DNA of 64,000 nt from Salinisphaera sp. Q1T1-3 (GCF_003602005.1 NZ_QZWD01000004.1:186001-250000), one strand, 5' to 3'; positions 35,957-46,567 are shown, counted from the first letter of the stretch. Numbers and translations are program-made. Notes: a model not told the origin generated them from the sequence alone.

Positions 35957-37489
35957 ATGACTGCCGTGTTGTCACTGGAACAAGTGAGCAAGCAATTCCC
36001 GGGTGTGAAGGCGCTGGATAACGTCAGCCTGACGGTCGCCGCCGGCGAAATTCATGCCCTGCTGGGCGAGAACGGCGCGGGCAAATCGACGTTGATGAAG
36101 ATCCTATGCGGTATTCATCAACCCGATGAAGGCACGATTCGGCTGGATGGCGAACCCCGTCGATTCACCAGCTATCGCGATGCGTGTGCGACCGGCGTGG
36201 GCATCGTGTTTCAGGAATTCAGCCTCGTGCCGTGGTTGTCGGTGGTCGACAACATCTTTCTAGGCCGCGAACCGCGGAATCGCCTCGGCCTGATCCGGCA
36301 CGCACAGATGCGCGCCGAAGCCAACGCTCTGTTCGACCGGTTGGAAATCGACATCGACCCGGAGATATCGGTACACCGGCTGAGCGTGGCCGATCAGCAA
36401 TTCGTCGAGATTGCCAAGGCATTGTCGCTCAACGCCCGCGTGCTGGTACTCGACGAGCCAACCGCCCCGCTTACGCCAAGTGAAGTCGAACGCCTGTTCC
36501 GCATCATGCGACGCCTGCGCGAAGACGGGGTCGCGATGGTTTTCATCTCGCATCATCTCGAAGAGATCTTCCAGATCTGCGACCGGATCACAGTGCTGCG
36601 CGACGGCACATACGTGGACAGCTGCCGCGTGGCGGACACGGATCACGACGCACTCGTGGAAATGATGATCGGGCGTCGGGTCGAGAACATCTTCCCTCCG
36701 CGCCAAGCACGGGCCGCGAATTCCCCGCTTCTGCTCACGGCCGAGATCGGCCTGAAACAGACCGACCACACCGATTCGATCACGTTGCACCGGGGCGAAA
36801 TTCTGGGGTTTGCCGGGCTCGTGGGATCAGGGCGCAGCGAATTTGCCATGGCCCTGATCGGCGCCTATCCGACGCGCGTCGCCCAAATTCGACTCGACGG
36901 CGCCGACGTCACGTTTCGCTCACCGGCCGATGCGCTGGATGCGGGGATCGGGATGCTGCCGGAGGATCGCAAGCGCCAGGGACTGATCCTGCCGTTTTCC
37001 TGCGCCGACAACATCACGCTCAATCACCTGGGACAATTCTATCGGCCGGCTCCGTTTATCAGCCGCAAGCAAGAAGCCGAAACCGTCGATGCGGCCATGG
37101 ATCAGGTCCGGGTCAAGGCACCGAGTGCGCAAACCCCTGTGGCCTCGCTTTCCGGCGGCAATCAACAGAAGGTGGTCATTGCCCGCTGGCTGGATCGCGG
37201 CTGTCGGATTCTCATTTTCGACGAGCCGACGCGCGGCATCGATGTCGGCGCCAAGGCCGAGATCTACACACTGATGAAACGGCTGGCTGCCCAGGGCATC
37301 GCCATCATCATGATTTCTTCCGAACTACCCGAGATCACCGGCCTGTGTGACCGCGTGCTGGTCTTCAGCCACGGCCGGATCGTGGCCGAACTGGCCGACG
37401 AGGCGATCGAGGCCGACACCATCATGCGACACGCCGTGACCGAGCCACGCCGCAACGATGTCTCCCATTCTGTGACCGAGGACGCCTGA
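35957..37489 (+). CDS. Sugar ABC transporter ATP-binding protein, two ABC domains (RbsA/XylG type)
   Basis: The 510-residue protein has two nucleotide-binding domains. The first has a standard Walker A (GENGAGKST near residues 38-46) and [17 protein letters not shown]; the second has the degenerate GLVGSGRSE loop usual for the family, plus [15 protein letters not shown] and [16 protein letters not shown]. This is the fused ATPase of CUT2 (ribose-type) importers. It overlaps the permease start by one base (TGATG). Confidence 0.95.
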   Translation: MTAVLSLEQVSKQFPGVKALDNVSLTVAAGEIHALLGENGAGKSTLMKILCGIHQPDEGTIRLDGEPRRFTSYRDACATGVGIVFQEFSLVPWLSVVDNIFLGREPRNRLGLIRHAQMRAEANALFDRLEIDIDPEISVHRLSVADQQFVEIAKALSLNARVLVLDEPTAPLTPSEVERLFRIMRRLREDGVAMVFISHHLEEIFQICDRITVLRDGTYVDSCRVADTDHDALVEMMIGRRVENIFPPRQARAANSPLLLTAEIGLKQTDHTDSITLHRGEILGFAGLVGSGRSEFAMALIGAYPTRVAQIRLDGADVTFRSPADALDAGIGMLPEDRKRQGLILPFSCADNITLNHLGQFYRPAPFISRKQEAETVDAAMDQVRVKAPSAQTPVASLSGGNQQKVVIARWLDRGCRILIFDEPTRGIDVGAKAEIYTLMKRLAAQGIAIIMISSELPEITGLCDRVLVFSHGRIVAELADEAIEADTIMRHAVTEPRRNDVSHSVTEDA

Positions 37490-38475
37490 TGAGCGACGCC
37501 ACCCCATCCGCCGCCGTCGCGGCGCCGCGACGACAACGCCGTTCGCGCTGGCAGCGGCTGCTGCATTCGCCGATGTTCTTCCCGCTCCTGGGGTTCATCG
37601 CCGTATTCATCATCATGAGTCTGGTCAACGACCGGTTTCTTGATCTCGGGAATATCCAGAACGTGATCCGACAGGGCTCGGTGATCGGCATCATCGCCGT
37701 GGGCATGAGCTTTGCCATTTTCACCGGCGGCATCGATCTGTCGGTCGGCCCGGTGATGGCCCTGTCCGGCACCATCATGGCCGGGCTGATGGCCGCGGGC
37801 TGGCCGGCACCGGTCGCAATCGCCGCCGGACTCTGCCTCGGCAGCGCCTTCGGTGCCTTCAACGGTTTCTGTGTCGCCTTTGGCCGAATGCCGCCGATCA
37901 TCGTCACCCTGGCCACGATGGGCGCGGCCCACGGCCTGGCACTGCTCTACACCGGCGGCTACCCGATCTCGGGGTTGCCGTCGTGGTTCTCCTGGTTCGG
38001 CCGCGGCACGCTGGCCGGCATTCAGTTGCCGATCCTGATCATGCTTCTGACTTATGCGATCGCCTATGTGGTCCTGCATCACACCCCGTTCGGTCGTTAT
38101 GTCTATGCCGTGGGCGGCAACGAGGAAGCGACCCGCCTGACCGGCATCCGGGTGCCGCGCACGAAGATGCTGGTCTACACGATCAGCGGCCTGACGGCGG
38201 CCATCGCCGGGCTTGTGATCACCTCGCGTCTGATGAGCGGGCAGCCGGGCATCGGCGAAGGCTTCGAGCTGGACGCAATCGCCGCCGTCGTACTCGGCGG
38301 CGCAGCCATCGCCGGCGGGCGCGGCGTGGTTCTGGGCACACTCGTCGGTGCCATGCTACTGGCCATGCTCAACAACGGACTGAATTTGATGGGCGTGTCG
38401 TCCTATCTGCAGGACGTCATCAAGGGCGGGATCATCCTGCTGGCCGTCTACATCGGTCGCGGCCGCGACGCCTGA
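37489..38475 (+). CDS. Sugar ABC transporter permease (RbsC type)
   Basis: The 328-residue protein has eight to ten membrane helices and the RbsC signatures: SVIGIIAVGMSFAIFTGGIDLSVGPVMALSG (read as GMSFAIFTGGIDLSVG), YAVGGNEEATRLTGI and LDAIAAVVLGGAAIAGG, the last being the ATPase contact loop region. It completes a CUT2 importer with the two preceding genes. The N-terminal 20 residues are basic and low complexity. Confidence 0.95.
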   Translation: MSDATPSAAVAAPRRQRRSRWQRLLHSPMFFPLLGFIAVFIIMSLVNDRFLDLGNIQNVIRQGSVIGIIAVGMSFAIFTGGIDLSVGPVMALSGTIMAGLMAAGWPAPVAIAAGLCLGSAFGAFNGFCVAFGRMPPIIVTLATMGAAHGLALLYTGGYPISGLPSWFSWFGRGTLAGIQLPILIMLLTYAIAYVVLHHTPFGRYVYAVGGNEEATRLTGIRVPRTKMLVYTISGLTAAIAGLVITSRLMSGQPGIGEGFELDAIAAVVLGGAAIAGGRGVVLGTLVGAMLLAMLNNGLNLMGVSSYLQDVIKGGIILLAVYIGRGRDA

Positions 38476-38532
38476 CCTGTCTCCAACCCGACTTCACTGT
38501 TCAACGCCGCGACGCGGCAAGGAAATTCCGTC

Positions 38533-39615
38533 ATGAGCCAGACCGCCGAAACAATGCAGGCCATTGTCTGTCATGGGCCCGAGGATTATCGCCACGAGCG
38601 CATCGCCCGACCGACGGCCGGCCCCGGCGAGGTCATTCTCAAGATCGGTGCCTGTGGTATCTGTGCCAGCGACGTGAAGTGTCGCGGCGGTGCGGCCATG
38701 TTCTGGGGCAGCGCGTCCCAACCGTCGTGGGTGAAGGCACCAGTGGTGGCCGGCCACGAATTCTTTGGCGAAGTCGTCGAGCTGGGTACGGGTGCTGCCG
38801 AGCGCACCGGGCTTACGATCGGCGACCGGGCCATCGCCGAACAGATCGTGCCATGCGGCGAGTGCCTGTACTGCGATTCCGGTCATTACTGGATGTGCGA
38901 AGTCCATAACATCTTCGGCTTCCAGCGCGAGGCCGCTGATGGCGGCATGGCCGAATACATGCGCATACCGGCCAAGGGCCGCCTGCATCAGATTCCGGAA
39001 GCCCTGAGTCGGGCCGAGGCGGCTTTCATCGAGCCGTTGGCCTGCGGGATTCATGCCGTCAATCGCGGCGATATCCAGCTCGACGATACGGTGGTGATCG
39101 CCGGCGCCGGGCCAATTGGCCTGGCGATGGTCCAGGTCGCCCATCTCAAGACACCGAAAAAGCTCATCGTGATCGACATGATCGATGAACGGCTCGAACT
39201 GGCCGAACGCTTCGGCGCTGATGTCACCCTCAATCCATCCCGAGACGATGTCGGCGCGCGTGTCCGCGAGCTGACCGGCGGTTACGGCTGCGATGTCTAT
39301 ATCGAGGCCACCGGTTCACCGACCGGCGTCCGCCAGGGGCTGGACATCATTCGCAAGCTCGGGCGCTTCGTGGAGTTCAGCGTATTCGGCAAGGAAACAT
39401 CCGTGGACTGGTCAATCATCGGCGATCGCAAGGAACTGGACATACGCGGCGCCCATCTGTCGCCGCGGACCTTTCCAGTCGCCATCGACCTGATGCAACG
39501 CGGGCTCGTAAGCACTGACGGCATCGTCACGCACGAGATTCCCATGGCCGATTACGAACAGGGTTTCCGCATGGCCACCGCGGCCGAATCGATCAAGGTG
39601 CTGCTAATTCCCTGA
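38533..39615 (+). CDS. Zinc-dependent polyol dehydrogenase (threitol/iditol dehydrogenase-like)
   Basis: The 360-residue medium-chain dehydrogenase has catalytic-zinc residues in GACGICASDVK (Cys about 41) and AGHEFFGEVV, a reduced structural-zinc set in PCGECLYCDSGHYWMC, and the NAD loop VIAGAGPIGLAMV followed by an acidic residue (VIDMID), which favours NAD. It resembles erythritol/L-threitol and iditol dehydrogenases, which oxidise polyols to ketoses. With the kinase across the transporter genes it forms a polyol to ketose to ketose-phosphate route; the polyol is probably a pentitol but is not fixed by sequence. AAGGAAATT precedes the ATG. Confidence 0.82.
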   Translation: MSQTAETMQAIVCHGPEDYRHERIARPTAGPGEVILKIGACGICASDVKCRGGAAMFWGSASQPSWVKAPVVAGHEFFGEVVELGTGAAERTGLTIGDRAIAEQIVPCGECLYCDSGHYWMCEVHNIFGFQREAADGGMAEYMRIPAKGRLHQIPEALSRAEAAFIEPLACGIHAVNRGDIQLDDTVVIAGAGPIGLAMVQVAHLKTPKKLIVIDMIDERLELAERFGADVTLNPSRDDVGARVRELTGGYGCDVYIEATGSPTGVRQGLDIIRKLGRFVEFSVFGKETSVDWSIIGDRKELDIRGAHLSPRTFPVAIDLMQRGLVSTDGIVTHEIPMADYEQGFRMATAAESIKVLLIP

Positions 39616-39633
39616 TCGCGCGGGCCACCGTGG

Positions 39634-40671
39634 CTATTCGATCAGCACGCCGCGGACCGTCTCGGTCTGCGGCGCGAGTTCCGGCTCGGCGATCCGCTCG
39701 AGCAACATCTCGAGCGCCCGCTGGCCGGCATGAAAGCCATCGTGCACCACACAGGGTACGTGGATATCGAAGATATCGAGGTAGGGCAGCCGATCGACGC
39801 TGACCACGCTCAGTGTGTCGGGCGCGATGCCGTGGGCCTTCATGGCCTGTAATGCGCCGAGCGTGATGAGCTGATTCAGTCCGAAAATCGCACCGGGCAT
39901 GCCCCGACTTTCGATATGCTCGCTCACCCGCTCACGCGCCGGTGCCAGGGTGTAATCCCCCCAGACGATGTCGAGCGAGAGCGCTGTCGTACTCGTACGG
40001 CGCGCGAGCGCCTTGCGCACACCGGCCAGGCGCTCCTGAGTGATTCGGGAACGCTCGGGGCCTGCCACCACCAACAGATCCGTCGCCCGGCGCTCAAAGA
40101 CCGCGTCGGTTTCGGCGAATACACGCTGGAGCAAATGACGAGCCGCACATTCGCCTGCCCAGGCGTTGTCGAGCACCACGGCACTGAAACCGGCGTCGGC
40201 CAGAGTGCGATCGAGCTGTACGACAGCCACATCGCTGTTACGCAGACGCTCGACGTAGGCTGGTCGGTAATGCGGCTCGTCGGATACGGGCGAGAGGATG
40301 ATGCCAGCCGCCTGGTAACTGAGCAGCGTTTCGATCGCCTTGGCCTCTAGCCAGGGCTCTCCATCTGTATCGAACAGCAGAATCGCGTAGTTGTGTCGTT
40401 TCGCATGACGCGACACGGCCTTGATCATCTCGGCGTAGAACGGGTTGTCCACGCTCGCGGTGACGAAACCGATCAGTCGACTCTCGCTGTGCTTCAGGCC
40501 CCGCGCAAAGGCATTGGGCACATAACCCAGCTCGCTGGCCGCGGCCTCGATCCGGGACCGGGTCTCGGGCTTGACCAGCTCCGGCCGATTCAGTGCCCGC
40601 GACACCGTGATGCTCGTCAGACCGACACGGGCGGCAACGTCGGCGATGGTGACACGGCGCCTCTTGGGCAT
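39634..40671 (-). CDS. LacI family regulator of the polyol locus
   Basis: The 345-residue protein starts with the LacI helix-turn-helix and hinge (VTIADVAARVGLTSITVSRAL, residues 7-27; ARGLKHSESRLIGF after it) and a type-I periplasmic-binding-like effector domain. It converges on the polyol dehydrogenase gene from 18 bases away, so it closes the locus. Regulation of the transporter and kinase is inferred from position and from a palindrome at 34849-34864. Confidence 0.88.
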   Translation of the reverse strand: MPKRRRVTIADVAARVGLTSITVSRALNRPELVKPETRSRIEAAASELGYVPNAFARGLKHSESRLIGFVTASVDNPFYAEMIKAVSRHAKRHNYAILLFDTDGEPWLEAKAIETLLSYQAAGIILSPVSDEPHYRPAYVERLRNSDVAVVQLDRTLADAGFSAVVLDNAWAGECAARHLLQRVFAETDAVFERRATDLLVVAGPERSRITQERLAGVRKALARRTSTTALSLDIVWGDYTLAPARERVSEHIESRGMPGAIFGLNQLITLGALQAMKAHGIAPDTLSVVSVDRLPYLDIFDIHVPCVVHDGFHAGQRALEMLLERIAEPELAPQTETVRGVLIE

Positions 40672-40790
40672 CTGGCAGCGTTATCCGAATCGAAGACAGG
40701 ACCAGCGCCTCAGCCTATCGCAAACCGCACCCGCGTCGTCAGCCCGCAACGGGTCGACGCGGGTTTTGGCGCCGCTGGCTGTCGTCGCCC

Positions 40791-42545
40791 TCAGGCGCCC
40801 AGCGGCCCGGTCTGTTTATCGAGCGCACCGGCTTCCTGATCCACCGGGCGTCGCTTGATGGCCGCATAGGCCAGGCCGGTGATGACCGATCCGGCAGCAA
40901 TGGCCGCCAGATACAGCAACGCATGCCCCACCGCCTTCGGAATCAGCAGGACGAACAGGCCGCCGTGCGGTGCCATCAGCTGGCAGCCGAAGAACATCGA
41001 CAGCGCCCCGGCGACCGCGCCGCCGACCACGCAACAGGGAATCACGCGCAGCGGGTCCTTGGCGGCAAACGGAATCGCGCCTTCGGTGATGAAACACAGC
41101 CCCAGCACGAGCGCGGCCTTGCCGCCTTCGCGCTCGGCCTCGGCGAACTTCGATCGGGCGACGAGGCAGGCAATGCCCATGGCGATCGGCGGCACCATGC
41201 CACCGGCCATGATCGCGCCCATCGGCAGATAGGTCTGGCTCGACAACAGCCCGACCCCGAAGGTGTAGGCCGCCTTGTTGATCGGCCCGCCCATGTCGAT
41301 GCACATCATGCCGCCGAGCAGCGCGCCCAGCAGCACGGCATCGGTCGAGCCCATCGAGTTCAGAAACGCCTTGAGTTCCGCCAGGATCGCGGCCACCGGC
41401 GTGCCGACGACATAGATCATGATCAACCCGGTCGCCAGCGAGGACAACAACGGGATGATCAGGATCGGCTTGAGCGATTCCATGCTCGCCGGCAGCGGAA
41501 TCGCCCGCTTGACCGCCAGTGCCGCATAACCGCCGAGGAAGCCGGCGATAATGCCACCGATGAAACCGGCCCCGAGGTCGGTGGCCAGCAACCCCCCGAT
41601 CAGCCCCGGTGTCAGGCCCGGGCGATCGGCAATGGAATAGGCGATGTAGCCGGCCAGCACCGGCACCATCAGCTTGAAAGCCGCCCCGCCGCCGATCTGC
41701 GAGAGCGCGGCGGCGAGACTGCCTTTCTCGTCGGCGGCATTGATACCGAACATGAACGACAAAGCGATGCACAGACCGCCGGCCACGACGATGGGCAGCA
41801 TGTAGGACACGCCGGTCAACAGATGCTTGTAGACGCCGCGTTCCTTGATCGACTTGTTGGCGCGACCCGGCGCCGACGCGGTGCCTTCGCCTTCAACGAC
41901 CGCCTCGGAAAGCGCGGCCTCGACGGTCGCCCGTGCTTTTTTCAAGGCATTGCCGGTGGAGGTCCGGTAGATGCGTTTACCGGCGAAACGCGTGTCGTCG
42001 ACCTCGATGTCACAGGCCAGCAGCACGACGTCGGCTGCCGCGATCTCGTCTTCGGTCAAGGCATCCTGTGCGCCGACCGAGCCCTGGGTCTCCACGCGGA
42101 TCTCGTGGCCCAGCGCCCGACCGGCTTCGGTCAGCGCCTCGGCCGCCATGAACGTGTGCGCCACACCGGTCGGGCAGGCCGTGACCGCGACGATGCGCTG
42201 GCCGTCGCCGGCGGTATCGGACGAGGCCTGGCCTGCCGGCCGGCTGAGAACCGACGGCGCATTCGTATGGTCGTAGACCACGCTGCCCTCGGCGGCCGCA
42301 TCGAGCACGGCCTCCGGTTCTGCCAGTGCGTCCGCGATATCGGCGTGATAAAGCGCTCGCCCATCGTAGCGCGCCAGATCCACCGGCGCGCTCGCGGCCA
42401 CGATCACGCAATCGGACGTGCCCGTATCCTCGTCGTGGAACACGCTGGACCAGCCACGTCGTTCGGCGGCCCGCGCCAGACGCTGGCCGGCGAGCCAGGA
42501 GGTGGTATGCCCGCCGGGACAGGCGGTGACGATCGTCAGTTTCAT
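40791..42545 (-). CDS. fruA: Fructose PTS permease, EIIB'BC components
   Basis: The 584-residue permease has an N-terminal degenerate EIIB' domain (Cys9 in VTACPGG), an active EIIB domain (Cys124 in VTACPTGVAHTFMAAEAL, the phosphorylated cysteine) and an EIIC membrane domain from about residue 230, with GLITEGAIPF-type CFITEGAIPFAAKDP. It brings fructose in as fructose-1-phosphate. Its start overlaps the fruK stop by 4 bases. Confidence 0.96.
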   Translation of the reverse strand: MKLTIVTACPGGHTTSWLAGQRLARAAERRGWSSVFHDEDTGTSDCVIVAASAPVDLARYDGRALYHADIADALAEPEAVLDAAAEGSVVYDHTNAPSVLSRPAGQASSDTAGDGQRIVAVTACPTGVAHTFMAAEALTEAGRALGHEIRVETQGSVGAQDALTEDEIAAADVVLLACDIEVDDTRFAGKRIYRTSTGNALKKARATVEAALSEAVVEGEGTASAPGRANKSIKERGVYKHLLTGVSYMLPIVVAGGLCIALSFMFGINAADEKGSLAAALSQIGGGAAFKLMVPVLAGYIAYSIADRPGLTPGLIGGLLATDLGAGFIGGIIAGFLGGYAALAVKRAIPLPASMESLKPILIIPLLSSLATGLIMIYVVGTPVAAILAELKAFLNSMGSTDAVLLGALLGGMMCIDMGGPINKAAYTFGVGLLSSQTYLPMGAIMAGGMVPPIAMGIACLVARSKFAEAEREGGKAALVLGLCFITEGAIPFAAKDPLRVIPCCVVGGAVAGALSMFFGCQLMAPHGGLFVLLIPKAVGHALLYLAAIAAGSVITGLAYAAIKRRPVDQEAGALDKQTGPLGA

Positions 42546-43519
42546 GCTCTCCCCCCTCGAACCGCGTCGACAGCGGTGGAATCACTCAGGTTGTGAATAC
42601 GCGTGGCCGTGTGAAGCGCCGTGAAACCAGCGTGATCGCTGCGTCCCACACCCACTCGCGTAACCGCGTCGGCGGCCAGTGCGGCGGCGAAGGCCAGCGT
42701 GCGCGCATCGGCCCAGCCCGACAGGCGGCCGTGCAGCAGGCCGGCCAGCAACGTATCGCCGGCACAGACAGTGTCGATTACACGCACGCGCGGCGGCTCG
42801 GCCTGCCAGACCGCTGCCGGCGTGACCCAGAGCAACGCGTCATCGCCTCGGGAGATCACGACATCCGCCGCCCCGCCGGCCTGCATGCGCCGGGCGGCGG
42901 CCAGAAGCTCGTCGCGCGAGGCCGGCGTGTGCCCGTCCCACTCGGCGAGCTCTGCTTCGTTGGGTTTGACGAGCGTCGGGCCGGCCGCGATACCCGCGGC
43001 CAGCGCCGCCCCGCTGGTATCCAGCCAGACCGGCGTGCCGCGCGCCGTGATTCGCAAGACGAGCCCGGCGAATGCATGCGGCGATACACCGGGGGCCAGG
43101 CTACCGGAAACAACCACCGCCGCCGGCGCGGCCGAGAGCAGATCATCCACGTCGGCCAGCAGCCGGGCCCAGGCCTCATCGTCGATGCCGGCCCCGGCGG
43201 TATTGAGATCGGTGACACGACCATCCGCCTCGCCGATCTTCACATTGGTCCGGGTTTCACCGGCGATGCGCGTACAACCATCGACGATGCCACACGCTGC
43301 AAACGCGGCGACGAACCGGTCCGCGTTGGCCGCGCCGAGAAAACCGGCCGCGGTGACCGCATGGCCGTGCGCGGCCAGCACTTCGGCCACGTTGTGGCCC
43401 TTGCCGCCACAGCGAGTCGTCGTCCGTTCGGCCCGATGCACGGTGCCGGGCGAGAGCACATCCACGCCGATCGACAGATCGATCGCCGGATTGAGCGTGA
43501 TCGTGACCACGCGACTCAT
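42542..43519 (-). CDS. fruK: 1-phosphofructokinase
   Basis: The 325-residue PfkB-family kinase has TLNPAIDLSI at the start, the substrate-binding GGKGHNVAEVLAAHG and the catalytic DTVCAGDTLLAGLL near the end, with the Asp base in AGD. It converts fructose-1-phosphate to fructose-1,6-bisphosphate. The ATG at 43519 is chosen because it overlaps the fruB stop as ATGA and starts the conserved domain; the longer frame lies inside fruB. Confidence 0.95.
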   Translation of the reverse strand: MSRVVTITLNPAIDLSIGVDVLSPGTVHRAERTTTRCGGKGHNVAEVLAAHGHAVTAAGFLGAANADRFVAAFAACGIVDGCTRIAGETRTNVKIGEADGRVTDLNTAGAGIDDEAWARLLADVDDLLSAAPAAVVVSGSLAPGVSPHAFAGLVLRITARGTPVWLDTSGAALAAGIAAGPTLVKPNEAELAEWDGHTPASRDELLAAARRMQAGGAADVVISRGDDALLWVTPAAVWQAEPPRVRVIDTVCAGDTLLAGLLHGRLSGWADARTLAFAAALAADAVTRVGVGRSDHAGFTALHTATRIHNLSDSTAVDAVRGGRA

Positions 43520-46392
43520 ACCGGATGCTCCAGCGCTTCGCGAACGGCGGTCGCGGTCGGCAGTCGCAACCATGCATCGGCCTGGGTCGCAGCCTCGCGC
43601 TGGTCCAGATCGCGGATACGCGCCTTGACCAACGGCACCTGACGCGCGTTGACCGAAACTTCATCGACACCGAGGCCGACCAGTACCCGGATCGCCTGGG
43701 CATCGCTGGCCAGCTCGCCACACACGCCGACCCAGCAGTCGTGGCCGGCCGCGGCCTGGACCGTCATGCGGATCAGGCGCAGCACGGCCGGATGCAATCC
43801 GTCGGCCTCGGCGGACAGCCGCGGGTGGCCGCGGTCGATGGCCAGCGTGTACTGCGTCAGGTCGTTGGTGCCGATCGAGAAGAAATCGACGTCCGGCGCC
43901 AGCGTCTCGGCGAGCAGTGCACAGGACGGGATCTCGATCATCACGCCGAGCTGGACATCGAGATCGCGATCGAACTCGGCCAGCACGCGATCGTAGATGG
44001 CTCGGGCGGCCTGAAACTCGGCGACGTCCTTGACCATGGGAAACATGATCCGCAGGGGACGGCCTTCGCTGGCGGTGACCAGGGCCCGGATCTGGGTTTC
44101 AAGGATGTTCGGCCGCATCAGCGCCAGGCGAATACCGCGCAGCCCGAGAAACGGGTTGTCCTCGGGCGGTACGGGCCAGTAATCCAGCGGCTTGTCGCCG
44201 CCGACATCCAGCGTCCGGGCCACCAGCGGCCGATCCGGACCGAGTGCATCGAAGGCCCGTCGGTATTCGGTGACCTGGGTCTCCAGATCGGGCGCGGACG
44301 GATGCGCCATAAAGATGAATTCGGTGCGCAGCAGCCCCACGCCCTCGGCCCCGCGGCCGACGGCGTCCCCGGCGTGAGAGGTATTGCCCAGGTTGGCCGC
44401 GACCTCGATCCGCACGCCGTCCCGCGTGATCGCCGGCTCGTCGCGCGCCGCGAAGGCCCGCTCCTCGAGCGCGGCCCGCTCGGCGATCGCACGCTCGGAG
44501 CGGGCCCGACGTTCATCGCTGGGGTTGGCCACGAACCGACCACGCTCGCCGTCGATGATCAACGATGTCTCGTCAGCCAGCGAGAGCACCTGTTCGCCGG
44601 CACCGACCACCGCCGGAATGCCGAGACTGCGCGCCAGAATCGCGCTGTGCGACGTCGCCCCGCCTTTGGCCGTCAGCAGACCGCGCACCCGCTCCGTGTC
44701 CAGCTGGGCGACATCGGACGGGCCGATGTCCTCGGCCACGAGAATATAGGGATGCTCGGGTGGCTCGGGCATGGACACACCGCACAACACGCCCAGCACA
44801 CGGCGGCCGACATCCCGCAGATCGGCGGCGCGCTCGGCGAGCACGCGGTCGGCGAGCGCCGCCTGGGCTCGGGCCGAGGCATCGATGGCCGACCACCAGC
44901 CGGCCTCGGCCGAAGCCCCTTCGTTAATCGCCTCGACGGCGGCCTCGCGCAGCTCGGGATCCCGCAGCATCTCCTCGTGCATGGACAGGATCTCGGCCAT
45001 GTCGCCGCCGTCGGCGGCCTGGATGAGATCGGTCAGCTGGCGATAGGACGCCCGGATCGCATCGTCCAGACGCTTGCGCTCGGTGATCGAATCGTCGCTG
45101 GTTTCGGCATAATCGAACGCCGGCAGACGCATCACGAACACCGGCGCGATCGCCATGCCCGGCGAGGCCGCGACCGCCGTCAGCGGCGTATCGTCGTCGG
45201 GAGCCGGCGCGAGGGCGACAGGCGTGGTCTTGTTACGCGAGGGCCGCGCTTCGCTGGTGTCCTCCAACGGCAACACATCCTCGCCGAGGCCGGCACGCAC
45301 GGCATCGGCGATGGCCCCGAGCGCCGTGGCCGCCCCCTCGCCCTCGGCCGAGAAGACCAGCATCTGGCCGCGTCGTGCGCCCAGGCCGATCACCTTGGTC
45401 AGGCTGGCGGCCGATACCGAGTCCGCCCCGCCGGCCTCCAGCCGAACACGGATTGGCAGGCGTTGTTCGCGGGCGATCTGGACCAGCTGCTTGGCCGGGC
45501 GAGCGTGCAGGCCGTGGGCGTTACGCACCCGCACCCGCAACACCTCGGCCCCGGCCGACTCGCCGGCCAGCCGCCCCAGCAATTGAGCCGCATCGAGCTC
45601 CGGCAACCGGGCGCCCTCTCCAGCCTCCAGAACGCCTAGCAGCCGGCCGAGCAGTTCTTGCGTGACGTGCTCGGCAGCGGCCTCGGGCCGCGACATGCGG
45701 GCCAGCACGAATACGCCATGAACCGAGCGCGGCTCGGCAGGCGTGGCCACGGCCAGCGCCGGCTGGCTGACATCGTGGCTGGACTCGACCAGATACAACC
45801 CTTCCCCGAGTGGAATCGGCTGACTGGCCAGGGCATGTCGCACGAAGCCCGAACCGGCGACGCCGGCCTCGTGCAGGCGGGCAGCCGCGATCGCGGTCAG
45901 CCCCTCGCAGCTTGCGGCCGGCACCCGGGCCGCAATCGTGGCGCGATCGAGCCGGGCACTGACGGGCTCGCGCGAGAGCAGCTTGATCACGGTTTCGGCA
46001 TCGCTGGCCGCGGCCAGCCGATCGGCCACGCCCGGCGTATCCAGCACATGCGTAAGCTGTCGCAGGATATCCAGATGCTGATCACCGGCCGCGGCAATCG
46101 TGACGATCACCGAAACCGTGTTGCCGTCGTGCCAGGTCACCCCGTCGGGGAACTGCAACACCCGGAGCCCGGTATGATCGACGTGGGCGCTGGCATCCTT
46201 GGTCCCGTGCGGGATGGCAATGCCATTGCCCAGATAGGTCGAGGATTGGGCCTCGCGATCGAACAGGGCATCGGCATAGGCCGAGTCGACCAGGCCGGCC
46301 TCGACGAGCGCTTTACCGGCCGCGCCCAGCGCATCGCGCCAATCGTCGGCGGTCTGGTCGAGCAGCACGGCATCAGGGGTGAGTTCGAGCAT
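43516..46392 (-). CDS. fruB: Fructose PTS multiphosphoryl transfer protein (EIIA-HPr-EI fusion)
   Basis: The 958-residue protein fuses three PTS parts in order: EIIA-Fru with His62 in GIAIPHGTKD, a divergent middle region, HPr near residues 285-370 with the active histidine in NAHGLHARPAKQL, and full enzyme I with GGATSHSAILARS near residue 579 and the PEP-site CGELASD near 889. It carries phosphate from PEP to FruA without separate PtsI/PtsH. The ATG at 46392 has GGGAGA upstream. A Cra-like palindrome lies about 70 bases upstream. Confidence 0.96.
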   Translation of the reverse strand: MLELTPDAVLLDQTADDWRDALGAAGKALVEAGLVDSAYADALFDREAQSSTYLGNGIAIPHGTKDASAHVDHTGLRVLQFPDGVTWHDGNTVSVIVTIAAAGDQHLDILRQLTHVLDTPGVADRLAAASDAETVIKLLSREPVSARLDRATIAARVPAASCEGLTAIAAARLHEAGVAGSGFVRHALASQPIPLGEGLYLVESSHDVSQPALAVATPAEPRSVHGVFVLARMSRPEAAAEHVTQELLGRLLGVLEAGEGARLPELDAAQLLGRLAGESAGAEVLRVRVRNAHGLHARPAKQLVQIAREQRLPIRVRLEAGGADSVSAASLTKVIGLGARRGQMLVFSAEGEGAATALGAIADAVRAGLGEDVLPLEDTSEARPSRNKTTPVALAPAPDDDTPLTAVAASPGMAIAPVFVMRLPAFDYAETSDDSITERKRLDDAIRASYRQLTDLIQAADGGDMAEILSMHEEMLRDPELREAAVEAINEGASAEAGWWSAIDASARAQAALADRVLAERAADLRDVGRRVLGVLCGVSMPEPPEHPYILVAEDIGPSDVAQLDTERVRGLLTAKGGATSHSAILARSLGIPAVVGAGEQVLSLADETSLIIDGERGRFVANPSDERRARSERAIAERAALEERAFAARDEPAITRDGVRIEVAANLGNTSHAGDAVGRGAEGVGLLRTEFIFMAHPSAPDLETQVTEYRRAFDALGPDRPLVARTLDVGGDKPLDYWPVPPEDNPFLGLRGIRLALMRPNILETQIRALVTASEGRPLRIMFPMVKDVAEFQAARAIYDRVLAEFDRDLDVQLGVMIEIPSCALLAETLAPDVDFFSIGTNDLTQYTLAIDRGHPRLSAEADGLHPAVLRLIRMTVQAAAGHDCWVGVCGELASDAQAIRVLVGLGVDEVSVNARQVPLVKARIRDLDQREAATQADAWLRLPTATAVREALEHPV

Positions 46393-46461
46393 GGGTTCTC
46401 CCGGTACGGGCGCGACCGTAGGCGTTGAACGAGCCTGCTGACTATTCGCCGAAGGGCGCAT

Positions 46462-46479
46462 GGCTGAATCGTGTCAGCC
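46462..46479. promoter_or_regulatory. Candidate Cra/FruR operator between fruB and the regulator gene
   Basis: GGCTGAATCGTGTCAGCC is a perfect 6-bp inverted repeat with a 6-base spacer. Its core TGAATCGTGTCA differs from the Cra site TGAATCGTTTCA at one position. It lies in the divergent region where FruR should bind; fructose-1-phosphate would release it. Confidence 0.65.
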
Positions 46480-46567
46480 GTTCTAGAGTGCATGCTGAAA
46501 CCAGGCCGTGATGGAAGCAAGTGAAATGGCGCCCCTTAAGACAAAAGTCTGACCGGCAGACGCGATC

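Noticed and set aside
43525-45639. 704-codon frame antisense to fruB
   Set aside because: Complement of a strongly conserved PTS gene; composition is typical of shadow frames.
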